Shown here in pieces: positions 14,737 through 22,953 of a stretch of DNA of 32,736 nt. Numbering within the stretch: position 1 is the first letter of the stretch; each line of letters begins with the position of its first letter. The stretch lies in the NCBI GenBank assembly GCA_902803035.1, contig CADCON010000009.1, positions 1-32,736 of the forward strand, given 5' to 3'. Source of the stretch: an uncultured Ruminococcus sp. (GTDB lineage Bacteria > Bacillota > Clostridia > Oscillospirales > Acutalibacteraceae). The notes under the pieces are model-generated. The model saw only the letters and a list, made by a program, of their open reading frames with translations, was not told the DNA's origin and did not search any database. Made by a program: the position numbers and the translations under genes.

Positions 14737-16200
14737 ATGAAAATCACAAGTGACAGAGCCGCGTTCTGCGGTATTCTGGGAGAAAGCATCGACATCTATC
14801 AGGCGGAACACGCTACCGCCGCCGCTTACAGCAAGCTGGGCGGATATTCCTCTTCGCGCCGCGAACGATGCAGGGTCGTGGTCGGCCACGACGCCAGCCC
14901 CGCCGCCGATATGATGACATCCGCCGTCACCGCCGCGCTCTGCGCTTCCGGCGCGGACGTCATCTCCCTCGGACTCGTGCCTTCCGGCGCGGTGTCCTTC
15001 GCCACTCCGGAAAGCAACGCCATCATGGGCGTTATGGTGACCGGCGGCCGCTATCATTACGACCTCAGCGGGCTGAAATTCTATCAGAAGGACGGCAGTC
15101 AGGTGACCGGCGATCTGCTGGAATCCATTCAGGCGGCCATCGACGGCGGCGCGCTTCTCGGCGGCAAACAGTCCGGCAGAATCCTGCCGCCTGATTCATC
15201 GCTTCTCAGCAAGTACAGGCACAATATCATCGACGCCGCCGGCTTTACCATGTTTGAAAAGCTCAAGGTCGCGGTGGACTGCCGGAAAAGCGCGTGCGCG
15301 CCCTTCGCGGAATTCGTCTTCCGGCAGCTCGGCGCGGACGTCCTGCTGATGGACATTGCCGAAGACTCCTGCTATGAGGACACTTCAAGACTCATCGATT
15401 TTGTCAGGGACACCGGCAGCGATATCGGATTCACCTTCAGCGCGGACGGCGAGGTCTGCCTTGTCGCCCTTCCCGACGGCAAGCTGCTCGATTCCGAAAG
15501 ACTCGCCGAAATATTCGGCAAGGTCTACGGCAAGGCAACGAATAACGAGGACAGCGTTCCCCTCATCATGCTCAGCGACAACTGCCACATCGCTCTCGCG
15601 CCCTTCATCAAGTCCATGGGCGCGGAAATCAGAACCGTCACCGGCGATTACAGCTATCTCGCTGAGGAATGCGCCGGCTACGACAGTGTCATTATGACGG
15701 TCGACCGCTTCAACGGCATTGTCTTTCCCCGCCGCTCCCACGTTCCGGACGGACTTCTCACCGCCGTCATGCTTCTCGGCTGCATGAACCGTATGGGCAT
15801 GACCATTGACGAGCTGTGGGCGGAGGTTCCCAAGCTCATCCGCGGCACGACCTCTGTTGTCATTCCGTCCGGCGCGTTCATTCCGGTTATGCGTACCACC
15901 GATCTGGAAGAGGAAATCCGCGTCATGCGCTCCTATCTCTCCGGCGACGGGCGCGTGCTGATGTACCGCCCCGACAGCGGCAAGGTGGAAATCATTGTCG
16001 AGGGCATCAAGTCCGCTCAGGTCAGCAAGGTTCTCGAAATGGCGGAAGCCGTGGTGCGAAAGAATCTCAGAATTCCCGACGACGCGACTCTCTTCCGCCG
16101 CCCGGAAGCCGCCGGTGCCACCGGGAATACCGACTCGCCGGATGACGGAGGAACGCCCTCCGGCGGCAGTCATTACCTTGCAGTGAAAAAGGAAAGCTGA
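14737..16200 (+). CDS. Phosphohexomutase-fold protein lacking catalytic motifs
   Basis: The 487-residue chain aligns by eye with the GlmM/phosphoglucomutase superfamily: four domains and the spacing of its landmarks. Every hallmark is altered. The start has CGILGESID where enzymes have a GTDGxRG motif. Residues 102-114 read TGGRYHYDLSGLK in place of TASHNPxxxNGxK, so the phospho-serine is gone. The metal loop DGDxDR is FSADGEV at 234-240. The phosphate loop RPSGTEP is RPDSGKVE near the C-terminus. It is therefore probably a pseudoenzyme with a binding, structural or regulatory role. Residues 455-487 form a Gly/Pro/Ser-rich tail. The frame is intact, so it is not simply decaying. It is followed 5 nt later by a methyltransferase gene, so the two are co-expressed. 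Confidence 0.75.
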   Translation: MKITSDRAAFCGILGESIDIYQAEHATAAAYSKLGGYSSSRRERCRVVVGHDASPAADMMTSAVTAALCASGADVISLGLVPSGAVSFATPESNAIMGVMVTGGRYHYDLSGLKFYQKDGSQVTGDLLESIQAAIDGGALLGGKQSGRILPPDSSLLSKYRHNIIDAAGFTMFEKLKVAVDCRKSACAPFAEFVFRQLGADVLLMDIAEDSCYEDTSRLIDFVRDTGSDIGFTFSADGEVCLVALPDGKLLDSERLAEIFGKVYGKATNNEDSVPLIMLSDNCHIALAPFIKSMGAEIRTVTGDYSYLAEECAGYDSVIMTVDRFNGIVFPRRSHVPDGLLTAVMLLGCMNRMGMTIDELWAEVPKLIRGTTSVVIPSGAFIPVMRTTDLEEEIRVMRSYLSGDGRVLMYRPDSGKVEIIVEGIKSAQVSKVLEMAEAVVRKNLRIPDDATLFRRPEAAGATGNTDSPDDGGTPSGGSHYLAVKKES

Positions 16201-16205
16201 TTCTG

Positions 16206-17099
16206 ATGAGATATTCAAAAGAATGGAAGGATTATGAGCTGATCGACGCGTCTGCCGGCGAAAGGCTCGAACGCTGGGGCGATATCATTCTCATCCGCCC
16301 CGACCCGCAGATCATCTGGAATACGCCGAAGGATAATCCCCTCTGGCACAAGGCTCACGCCCGCTACCACCGCTCTTCTTCGGGCGGCGGAAAATGGGAG
16401 GTCATCAGGCACATTCCGGACGTGTGGCAGGTGCGGTATCGCTCCCTTACCTTTAATATCAAGCCCATGGGATTCAAGCACACGGGTCTTTTTCCCGAAC
16501 AGGCGGTCAATTGGGACGATATGGCGCAAATAATCCGCGGCGCGGGGCGTCCCGTCAAAGTGCTGAATCTGTTCGCCTACACGGGCGGCGCGACGCTTGC
16601 CTGTCTCGCGGCCGGCGCGAACGTCTGTCATGTGGACGCTTCAAAGGGCATGACCCAGTGGGCGCGCGAGAATGCCGCTTCCTCCGGACTTGACAAGCTG
16701 CCGCAGCGTTGGATTGTGGACGACTGCATCAAATTCGTCCAGCGCGAGATCCGGCGCGGCAACCGCTACGACGCGGTCATCATGGACCCTCCCAGTTACG
16801 GCAGGGGGCCGGGTGGCGAGGTCTGGAAGCTGGAGGAGCAGATTTATCCGCTGGTGGAGCTTTGTTCGCAGGTGCTTTCCGACGACCCGCTTTTCTTCAA
16901 CATCAACAGCTACACCACCGGGCTCAGCCCTTCCGTCATGAATTACCTCAACGGCGCGATTCTTCTGCCGAAATTCGGCGGCATGATCACCGCTGACGAA
17001 ATCGGACTGCCCGTCACGGAGACAGGATTGATTCTCCCCTGCGGCGCAACGGCTTCGTGGCGGAAATGCGTGAAAAATGACACGCCGGCTGAAAGCTGA
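16206..17099 (+). CDS. Class I SAM-dependent methyltransferase (RlmI-like)
   Basis: A 297-residue methyltransferase. The SAM-binding motif I is NLFAYTGGATLACLAAGA, then VDASKGMTQWARENA (acidic ribose-binding residue), and the catalytic DPPSYGRG, all as in the RlmI/RlmK group of rRNA cytosine methyltransferases. The N-terminal 100 residues (KDYELIDASAGERLERWGD) are typical of a Firmicute subgroup and lack an obvious PUA domain. The target, probably rRNA, is not proven. The start overlaps closely with the upstream gene (5-nt gap; AAGGAAAG lies within that gene's last codons). A gap of 51 nt separates it from the ECF transporter genes. Confidence 0.85.
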   Translation: MRYSKEWKDYELIDASAGERLERWGDIILIRPDPQIIWNTPKDNPLWHKAHARYHRSSSGGGKWEVIRHIPDVWQVRYRSLTFNIKPMGFKHTGLFPEQAVNWDDMAQIIRGAGRPVKVLNLFAYTGGATLACLAAGANVCHVDASKGMTQWARENAASSGLDKLPQRWIVDDCIKFVQREIRRGNRYDAVIMDPPSYGRGPGGEVWKLEEQIYPLVELCSQVLSDDPLFFNINSYTTGLSPSVMNYLNGAILLPKFGGMITADEIGLPVTETGLILPCGATASWRKCVKNDTPAES

Positions 17100-17150
17100 C
17101 GCCCGACTCATTCGCGCTTGATTCTAAACATTCACTATCGGGGAAAGAAT

Positions 17151-18041
17151 ATGGAAGATAACATCACCATTCAATATGATCACACGGAAGAATCCCCGGA
17201 GATTCAGATCTCCCTGCAGAACGTCTTCTACGAATATGAAAGCACCGACGAATCTCCGCCCAAGGAGGTGCTGCACGGCATCTCCATCGACATCCGTCAG
17301 GGGGAATTCGTCGCGCTTCTCGGACACAACGGCTCCGGGAAGTCCACAATCGCCAAGCACATGAACGCTATTCTTCTTCCCAGCGGCGGCAAGGTGTTCG
17401 TCGCCGGCATGGATACCGCCGATGAGGCTCTTCTCACCGACATTCGACGCACGGTGGGAATGGTGTTCCAGAACCCGGACAATCAGCTCGTCGCCACCAT
17501 CGTTGAGGAAGACGTCGCCTTCGGCCCTGAAAATCTCGGCGTTCCTTCCGACGAAATGCGGAAGCTGGTTGACGACGCCCTCAAGGCGGTGGGAATGTAC
17601 GAATACCGCCGCCACGCCCCCCATAAGCTCTCCGGCGGTCAGAAGCAGAGGGTTGCTATCGCCGGCATCATTGCCATGCGCCCGAAATGCATCGTCTTTG
17701 ACGAACCGACCGCCATGCTTGACCCGCGGGGACGGCAGGAGGTTATGGACGCGATCGACAATCTGGTGAGAAATCTCGGCATCACCGTCATTCTGATCAC
17801 CCATTACATGGATGAAGCCGCCAGAGCCGACCGCGTGATCATTGTCAACGACGGAAATCTGCTCACCGAGGGCAAACCAAAAGACGTGTTCAGCCACATT
17901 GATATGCTGCGGGAGCATCATCTCGATGTACCACAGGCAACCGAGCTGGCGCAGTATCTCCGCGCAATGGGCTATGACATTCCCGACGACGTTCTCACAC
18001 CGGAAGAATGCGCCCGCGCCATCATGAACGCCCGCCGCTGA
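17151..18041 (+). CDS. ecfA1: Energy-coupling factor transporter ATPase EcfA1
   Basis: First of two ABC ATPases that power ECF vitamin and metal uptake. Walker A GHNGSGKST, Q-loop VFQNPDNQLVATIVEEDVAF, signature LSGGQKQRVAIAG, Walker B CIVFDEPTAMLDP and the H-loop THYMDEA are all intact. The frame opens at a TTG at 17118, but GGGG lies 7 nt before the ATG at 17151, which gives MEDNITIQ. About 20 extra residues precede the usual family N-terminus. It sits at the inner membrane face with EcfA2 and EcfT. A 151-nt gap before ecfA2 holds a small AAGCCC/GGGCTT hairpin without a T run. Confidence 0.95.
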   Translation: MEDNITIQYDHTEESPEIQISLQNVFYEYESTDESPPKEVLHGISIDIRQGEFVALLGHNGSGKSTIAKHMNAILLPSGGKVFVAGMDTADEALLTDIRRTVGMVFQNPDNQLVATIVEEDVAFGPENLGVPSDEMRKLVDDALKAVGMYEYRRHAPHKLSGGQKQRVAIAGIIAMRPKCIVFDEPTAMLDPRGRQEVMDAIDNLVRNLGITVILITHYMDEAARADRVIIVNDGNLLTEGKPKDVFSHIDMLREHHLDVPQATELAQYLRAMGYDIPDDVLTPEECARAIMNARR

Positions 18042-18192
18042 GCCATTTTTTTGCAAGCCCCTATCGGGCTTCCATTTACTCATTATCAGGAATACGCCGG
18101 AGAAGCCCCCGCCTGTTCGCCTCCGCAGGAACGCGGCAGGAAGCGGCGAGGAAATCGATTCGGCGTTTCCTTCACCACCCGGAGGTTTTGCC

Positions 18193-19131
18193 ATGGGAAT
18201 TATTGAAACACACGATCTGCGCTTTGTCTACGGCAAAGGCACTCCCTTTGAAAAGGTCGCGCTGGACGGCGTGAGCATTTCGATTGAACAGGGAGATTTT
18301 ATCGGCGTTATCGGACATACAGGTTCGGGCAAATCCACGCTTGTACAGCTTCTCAACGGACTTCTCCGCCCCGCGTCGGGACAGATTCTTCTCAACGGAA
18401 GCGATATCTGGGCAAAGCCGAAAAAAATCAGAAATGTGCGCTTTGAAGTCGGTCTGGTATTCCAGTACCCCGAATACCAGCTCTTTGAGGAAACCGTCTA
18501 CAAGGATATTGCGTTCGGTCCCCTTAACAAGGGTATCAAAAACAAGGACGAGCTGGACAGAATTATCCGCACCGCGGCCGAATTTGCCGGATTGAAGGAG
18601 TCGCTGCTGGAAAAATCTCCCTTCGACCTCTCCGGCGGTGAAAAACGTCGCGCCGCCATTGCCGGTGTGATCGCCATGCAGCCCAAGGTGCTGATTCTCG
18701 ACGAGCCGACCGCCGGACTCGATCCCCGCGGCAGGGACCGCATTCTCGACAGAATCCGCGCTTACCGTGAGAAAACCGGCAGCACCGTACTGCTGGTTTC
18801 CCATTCTATGGAGGATATTGCCCGCGTCGCCGACCGCGTGCTGGTCATGAATCACGGCAGGGTCGAGATGTTCGACGTCACCAAGAATATCTTCAGGCAC
18901 GGAGAAAGACTCTCTGAAATAGGGCTTCGTGTGCCGCAGGTGACGCAGGTCTTCCTGGAACTGAAACATCTGGGCGCGGACGTCCGCACCGACGTCTACA
19001 CAATGGATTTTGCCAAGGGCGTCGCGCTGGATTTTCTCAGCCGCCACGATGCCACCACGGAACAGCCCGACAGACCGCCCGCAGAGAATTCATCTGCCGG
19101 AGAAACGGCGGAAGGAGGTGAGGCACAGTGA
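18193..19131 (+). CDS. ecfA2: Energy-coupling factor transporter ATPase EcfA2
   Basis: Second ATPase of the ECF module. Walker A GHTGSGKSTLVQLLNG, Q-loop VFQYPEYQLFEETVYKDIAF, signature LSGGEKRRAAIAG, Walker B VLILDEPTAGLDP and H-loop VSHSMED are present. The C-terminal 25 residues (after LSRHDATTEQ) are a Pro/Glu/Gly-rich tail not needed for the fold. A GGAGG site lies 8 nt upstream of the ATG. The end overlaps the ecfT start (GTG at 19128), so A2 and T are translationally coupled and made in equal amounts, as expected for the A1-A2-T complex. Confidence 0.96.
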   Translation: MGIIETHDLRFVYGKGTPFEKVALDGVSISIEQGDFIGVIGHTGSGKSTLVQLLNGLLRPASGQILLNGSDIWAKPKKIRNVRFEVGLVFQYPEYQLFEETVYKDIAFGPLNKGIKNKDELDRIIRTAAEFAGLKESLLEKSPFDLSGGEKRRAAIAGVIAMQPKVLILDEPTAGLDPRGRDRILDRIRAYREKTGSTVLLVSHSMEDIARVADRVLVMNHGRVEMFDVTKNIFRHGERLSEIGLRVPQVTQVFLELKHLGADVRTDVYTMDFAKGVALDFLSRHDATTEQPDRPPAENSSAGETAEGGEAQ

Positions 19132-19946
19132 TTTCCGATATCACCATAGGACAGTTCATGCCGGGGCGTTCCTTCATTCACAAGCTCGACCCGCGCATGA
19201 AGATCATTCTCATGACGGTCATCATTGTCTTTATCTTCCTCGCCAAAAATCTTTTTTCAATGGGGGCTATGGTCGGACTGGTCATCTTGACAGTCATTCT
19301 CTCGCGCGTTCCGCTCAGAATGTACTTCAAGGGGCTGAAAGCCATCTGGTTCCTTGTCTTCTTCACCGCCTTGCTGAATATGCTCTACATCAGGGGGGAG
19401 CATATCGTCTTTCAGTACCGCTCGCTCACCATTTATGAGGAAGCCCTCTGGCAGAGTGGATTCGTGGCGGTCAGGCTTGTGCTGATCGTGCTGATCAGTT
19501 CCATGCTGACTTACACCACCTCCCCCACTGACCTCACCGCCGCCATTGAACGGCTTCTCGCGCCGCTCAAGCTCTTCCGTGTGCCGGTGCATGAGCTTGC
19601 CATGATGATGACCATCGCGCTGCGGTTCATTCCCACCCTTCTCGAAGAAACCGAAAAAATCATGAACGCGCAGAAAGCGCGCGGCGCGGACCTTGAAAGC
19701 GGAGGTATCATCAAGCGGGCGAAGGCACTGATTCCCATTCTCATTCCCCTCTTTATCTCATCCTTCCGCAGGGCGTTTGAGCTTGCCACCGCCATGGACT
19801 GCCGCTGCTACACAGGCGGCAAGGGCCGCACCCGCCTGAATGTCCTGAAATACCGCTTCCGCGATGTTTTCGCGTTCCTGCTGATGGGCGGGATCTGCGA
19901 GGGCATTCTCTACCTCAATACCCTCGCGCCTTCGCTTGTCCGCTAG
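19128..19946 (+). CDS. ecfT: Energy-coupling factor transporter transmembrane protein EcfT
   Basis: The 272-residue membrane scaffold that links the two ATPases to interchangeable substrate-binding S components. The N-terminus GQFMPGRSFIHKLDPRMKI is diagnostic. Several membrane helices follow, and the coupling helices carry the conserved motifs QKARGADLESGG and AMDCRCYTGGKGRT. The start is a GTG that overlaps the ecfA2 stop, with GGAGG 9 nt upstream. No S component gene is nearby, so this is a group II module serving S proteins encoded elsewhere. Transcription ends at the terminator at 20031. Confidence 0.96.
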   Translation: MISDITIGQFMPGRSFIHKLDPRMKIILMTVIIVFIFLAKNLFSMGAMVGLVILTVILSRVPLRMYFKGLKAIWFLVFFTALLNMLYIRGEHIVFQYRSLTIYEEALWQSGFVAVRLVLIVLISSMLTYTTSPTDLTAAIERLLAPLKLFRVPVHELAMMMTIALRFIPTLLEETEKIMNAQKARGADLESGGIIKRAKALIPILIPLFISSFRRAFELATAMDCRCYTGGKGRTRLNVLKYRFRDVFAFLLMGGICEGILYLNTLAPSLVR

Positions 19947-20030
19947 GGAAACGCTGAAGAAGTCGGTTCCCGCACCGCTCAATACCGTATCCTCGCGGCG
20001 TTGCCTGCCCGCGTACATTACATTAACACA

Positions 20031-20071
20031 AAAAAACCTGCTTCCGTTTGCTTCGGAAACAGGTTTTTTCT
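20031..20071. terminator. Bidirectional terminator between ecfT and the surface locus
   Basis: AACCTG-TTCCG pairs with CGGAA-CAGGTT (one mismatch) around a short loop. The stem is flanked by an A run on the left and a T run on the right, so it can stop transcripts from both the plus-strand ecfT operon and the minus-strand sortase operon. Confidence 0.9.
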
Positions 20072-20145
20072 TTTGTCCCTTCCCGCTTTCAAGCCGGAAG
20101 GATGAATTTCTATCGAAAATCGGACGTCACACGCCCGACGTCACA

Positions 20146-22062
20146 TCAGAACAGCACATACTGGGAGAAGATCACATTCGGAGACTGCGGACGGAATCCT
20201 GTCAGCTCGCAGCGGACGGTGACCCTCTTGCTGCCGCCTATGGTGCAGGTGAAAAGCGTGAGGTCGTAGTCCGAATGCTTCATTTCCTCAATGGCGTTGG
20301 GCACCAGCTCGGTGACTTCCCTCACCCTGTAGGTGAATACATCGCCATTCAGTGCCGTCACGGTAATCTCGTCGTTTTGGGTGAGATTCTTCAGCTTGCC
20401 GAAATGGGACTGGTAGTTATGCCCGCAGATCACCAGATCATCGGTGTACGCCGAGCCTGCATAGCGGCAGGGAGAACGGCGCAGTCCGGGATAGCTCCAC
20501 ACATTTCTGACCGGAAGCTCCAGCGAAAGCGAGGGAATTTCCAGAACCGCCGCGAAATCGGCTCCCTGATAAGTCTTCACAGGCATATCGGTGGTGACCG
20601 AACGGCTGTTGTCCGGCGCGATTCCGGACTGATCGGAGTTCCCGTTTCTGTCGGGAATGAACCGTACCACGCCGACGCATTCTTCCGCCACATCAGAGCC
20701 CGCTCTCATGTCGTCCCAGGAATTGTACAGCACAAGGCAGACCGCCGAGGATACCAGCACAATGCCCGCAAGAAGAACCAAGCCGCTCCGGGCGTCCTTC
20801 TTGTCGGATTTCTTCTTTCTGCCCATGAAGACGCCTGCCATGAATACCGCGAATCCCAGAATCGCCAGTACCGGCACGGGCCACCACAGCATTCCCGTCT
20901 GGGGAAGGATCGGGTCCTTCTTCTGTGTGTCGCTCCCGCCGGGTGAATTCGACGAGGTCGGCGTCTGTGAAGATCCGGAAGGGGTATTGGACGAGCCGGA
21001 GGGTGTATCCGACGAGCCGGAAGGTGTATCCGACGAGCCGGAAGGTGTATCCGACGAGCCGGAGGGTGTATCCGACGAGCCGGAGGGTGTATCCGATGAG
21101 CCGGAAGGTGTATCCGGCTCGTCTGAGGGTGTGCTGGAAGATTCCTCCGGCGGATCGTTGGCTCTCCAGATCGCGTAAACCGTGTATTCCCTGATATCGG
21201 GATAGAATGGCATGGTAGTATAGCCTTCGTCAGCCTCCGGGTCAATATTCCATCCCTCGAAGGTATAACCCGCCGCTTCCGGCTCAGGATCCATCGTCAG
21301 CCTGTAGCTGTTGTACTGCGACGCGCCGCTGCTTCCCCTGACATATCTGATGAGTTCGGTTTCCACCAGCAGCTTTCCGCTGTCAGCCTTGAATATTTCG
21401 GTAAAATCAGCCTGTGCATACGGCATATGCGTGACTGTCGCGCCGCCGATCCGCTCATTGTTGTCGCTGTAATGGATCACGTACTGTTTCGACATAAACT
21501 GCGCCTTGGGGACTACCGTGACGTCATAGCGCCACACGTCCTGCGGCTCAGTGCTCTGGGGAAGATCCCCGAAGAAGGTCGGAAGGCTTACCAGAAACGG
21601 TACGGAGGAATAGGTGTCCTCGTTGGCAAGCTCCAGCGGGTCGCTCGCCACCAGATATATGCCGGTGGAAAGGCGGTCGCCTTCCTCGCTCCTGAATTGA
21701 AGCTGTCCGTTGTCGCCGGTCACGCCCGTGCGCTTCGGCTCCACGCCGGATTCTTCGCTCCTCGCCAATGTGAGCATCTGGAGCGCGACGGTTGCCTGAT
21801 CCTGGTTCCGGTCATACACGCCAGCGAACGGCGCATTAAACCGGAAGGAGCCGGATTTGGTGACGTCGCCGACACGGTATAGATAGAAGGTCGCGCCTTC
21901 TATTGGCTCGTTATTATAGAGATATTGCAGCGTCAGCGTGGTATTTCTGGCTGTGTCTACAATTTCCATGGGATTCGGGTCCGCCGCCACCCGCAGCGCA
22001 AAGACGGAAAGCAGCAGCAGCAGCGACAGACTGATCGACACACTTCTTCTGATTTTTTTCAT
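20146..22062 (-). CDS. Backbone pilin-sortase fusion protein
   Basis: One uninterrupted 638-residue frame. Residues 1-27 are a signal peptide. Residues 30-190 form a Gram-positive pilin domain ending in PFLVSLP and the pilin motif WRYDVTVVPK (W177, K186). Residues 260-300 are an InlB/Flg_new-type repeat (GYTFEGWNID...YTVYAIWRAND). Residues 317-365 are seven TPSGSS-type repeats. LPQTG is at 386-390, then a membrane helix (391-414) and basic loop RKKKSDKKDARS: a complete sorting signal. The frame continues into a second membrane helix (427-445), YNSWDDMRAG as in clostridial sortase N-termini, and a sortase domain with H548 (CGHNYQSHFG), C606 (LTLFTC) and R613/R617. Predicted topology puts pilin and sortase both outside. 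It follows the class C sortase gene by 39 nt. Confidence 0.88.
   Translation of the reverse strand: MKKIRRSVSISLSLLLLLSVFALRVAADPNPMEIVDTARNTTLTLQYLYNNEPIEGATFYLYRVGDVTKSGSFRFNAPFAGVYDRNQDQATVALQMLTLARSEESGVEPKRTGVTGDNGQLQFRSEEGDRLSTGIYLVASDPLELANEDTYSSVPFLVSLPTFFGDLPQSTEPQDVWRYDVTVVPKAQFMSKQYVIHYSDNNERIGGATVTHMPYAQADFTEIFKADSGKLLVETELIRYVRGSSGASQYNSYRLTMDPEPEAAGYTFEGWNIDPEADEGYTTMPFYPDIREYTVYAIWRANDPPEESSSTPSDEPDTPSGSSDTPSGSSDTPSGSSDTPSGSSDTPSGSSDTPSGSSNTPSGSSQTPTSSNSPGGSDTQKKDPILPQTGMLWWPVPVLAILGFAVFMAGVFMGRKKKSDKKDARSGLVLLAGIVLVSSAVCLVLYNSWDDMRAGSDVAEECVGVVRFIPDRNGNSDQSGIAPDNSRSVTTDMPVKTYQGADFAAVLEIPSLSLELPVRNVWSYPGLRRSPCRYAGSAYTDDLVICGHNYQSHFGKLKNLTQNDEITVTALNGDVFTYRVREVTELVPNAIEEMKHSDYDLTLFTCTIGGSKRVTVRCELTGFRPQSPNVIFSQYVLF
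20968..21114 (-). repeat. Seven 21-bp tandem repeats in the pilin-sortase linker
   Basis: Seven near-identical 21-bp units encode (D/N)TPSGSS, the wall-spanning stalk between the InlB-like repeat and LPQTG. Units differ mainly by silent changes. Because 21 is a multiple of 3, copy-number changes would alter stalk length without breaking the frame. Confidence 0.9.
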
Positions 22063-22101
22063 GCTTTTATCGCCTCTGTTTCTCTCATTTTTCTTTATGC
22101 T

Positions 22102-22917
22102 TTATGCTTTATGAATTTTTGTAGCCGCGTATGAAATCATTAGTATCAACAAAAGTCCCGCCAGCGCAATCATTACCGGGTTTCCGTAGAGCATATCCAC
22201 CAACGAGCTGTCCTCGGCAGCCTGCCGCGTTTCGTCGCCGGAGATCCGCCGTCCCCGCACAAGCAGCCTGTGAGTGTTGACCCCATAGGGCGTACAGGTG
22301 ACGAGCGTACAGTAATCCTGCCCCGGCTGAATTCTGAGGGCGTCGGTTTCGTCCGGCCTGACCACCAGAATGTTGTCAACCTCGTAGGTCAGCGTCCGTC
22401 CGAGCGTGGTCAGCGTGAATCTGTCGCCTTTTCTCAGCTTATCAAGATCGGTGAGCAGCTTGGCACTGGGAACCCCCGTGTGCCCCGTGAGGACGCAATG
22501 GGTGCTTTCGCCGCCCACGGGGAGCGAACTGGAGGGAAGATGCCCGATGTAGCTCTCCAGCGTCGCCGCGTCCGTGCCATGATACACCGGCAGGCGGCAG
22601 TTGATGGCGGGTATTTCCACATAAGACATCATACCGTCGCCGGAGATATTCAGCAAGTATTCGTAATCCGACGCGGAAACCGAGGTCGGTTCCCTGTCAA
22701 TGCCGGTGAGATACAATGCCCTGTTGAATTCCTCCGCGCGGCTGAGTTCCCTGTCGCAATCGCCGCTTTCCATGGCGTCCACATTGTCGGCGTACCGGCT
22801 GATGGCTTCGGAACTGCCGCGCTCGCTGAGGTAATTGCTGACTGACGGATAGAGGAACAGGGAGAGTCCCGTCAGTATTATCAGAGCAATAAGTATGGCG
22901 CTTATTCCTTTTTTCAT
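22102..22917 (-). CDS. Class C (pilus-type) sortase
   Basis: A 271-residue membrane transpeptidase. Membrane helices lie at about 5-25 and 246-266, the two-anchor layout of pilin-polymerising class C sortases. Catalytic residues are H146 (LTGHTG), C208 (TLVTCTPYG) and R217 (NTHRLLVRG), in the class C signature. Class C enzymes join pilins by linking the LPXTG threonine of one to the pilin-motif lysine of the next. The usual DPW/DPF lid motif before the active site is not evident (the region reads YLTGIDREPTSV), so autoinhibition may differ. AAGGAGAG lies about 9 nt upstream of the start. It sits between the giant adhesin and the pilin-sortase fusion, which are its likely substrates. Confidence 0.95.
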   Translation of the reverse strand: MKKGISAILIALIILTGLSLFLYPSVSNYLSERGSSEAISRYADNVDAMESGDCDRELSRAEEFNRALYLTGIDREPTSVSASDYEYLLNISGDGMMSYVEIPAINCRLPVYHGTDAATLESYIGHLPSSSLPVGGESTHCVLTGHTGVPSAKLLTDLDKLRKGDRFTLTTLGRTLTYEVDNILVVRPDETDALRIQPGQDYCTLVTCTPYGVNTHRLLVRGRRISGDETRQAAEDSSLVDMLYGNPVMIALAGLLLILMISYAATKIHKA

Positions 22918-22953
22918 GCAAAGACTCTCCTTGTCCGTGGGATTTGATTTGTT

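Noticed and set aside
18042..18192. Small hairpin between ecfA1 and ecfA2 considered as a terminator
   Set aside because: The stem is only 6 bp and has no T run after it; ecfA2 and ecfT need the upstream promoter.
22093..22113. Three 7-bp repeats at the class C sortase stop, considered as a phase-variation switch
   Set aside because: The stop codon arises within the second unit whatever the copy number of the rest, so slippage would not change the protein.
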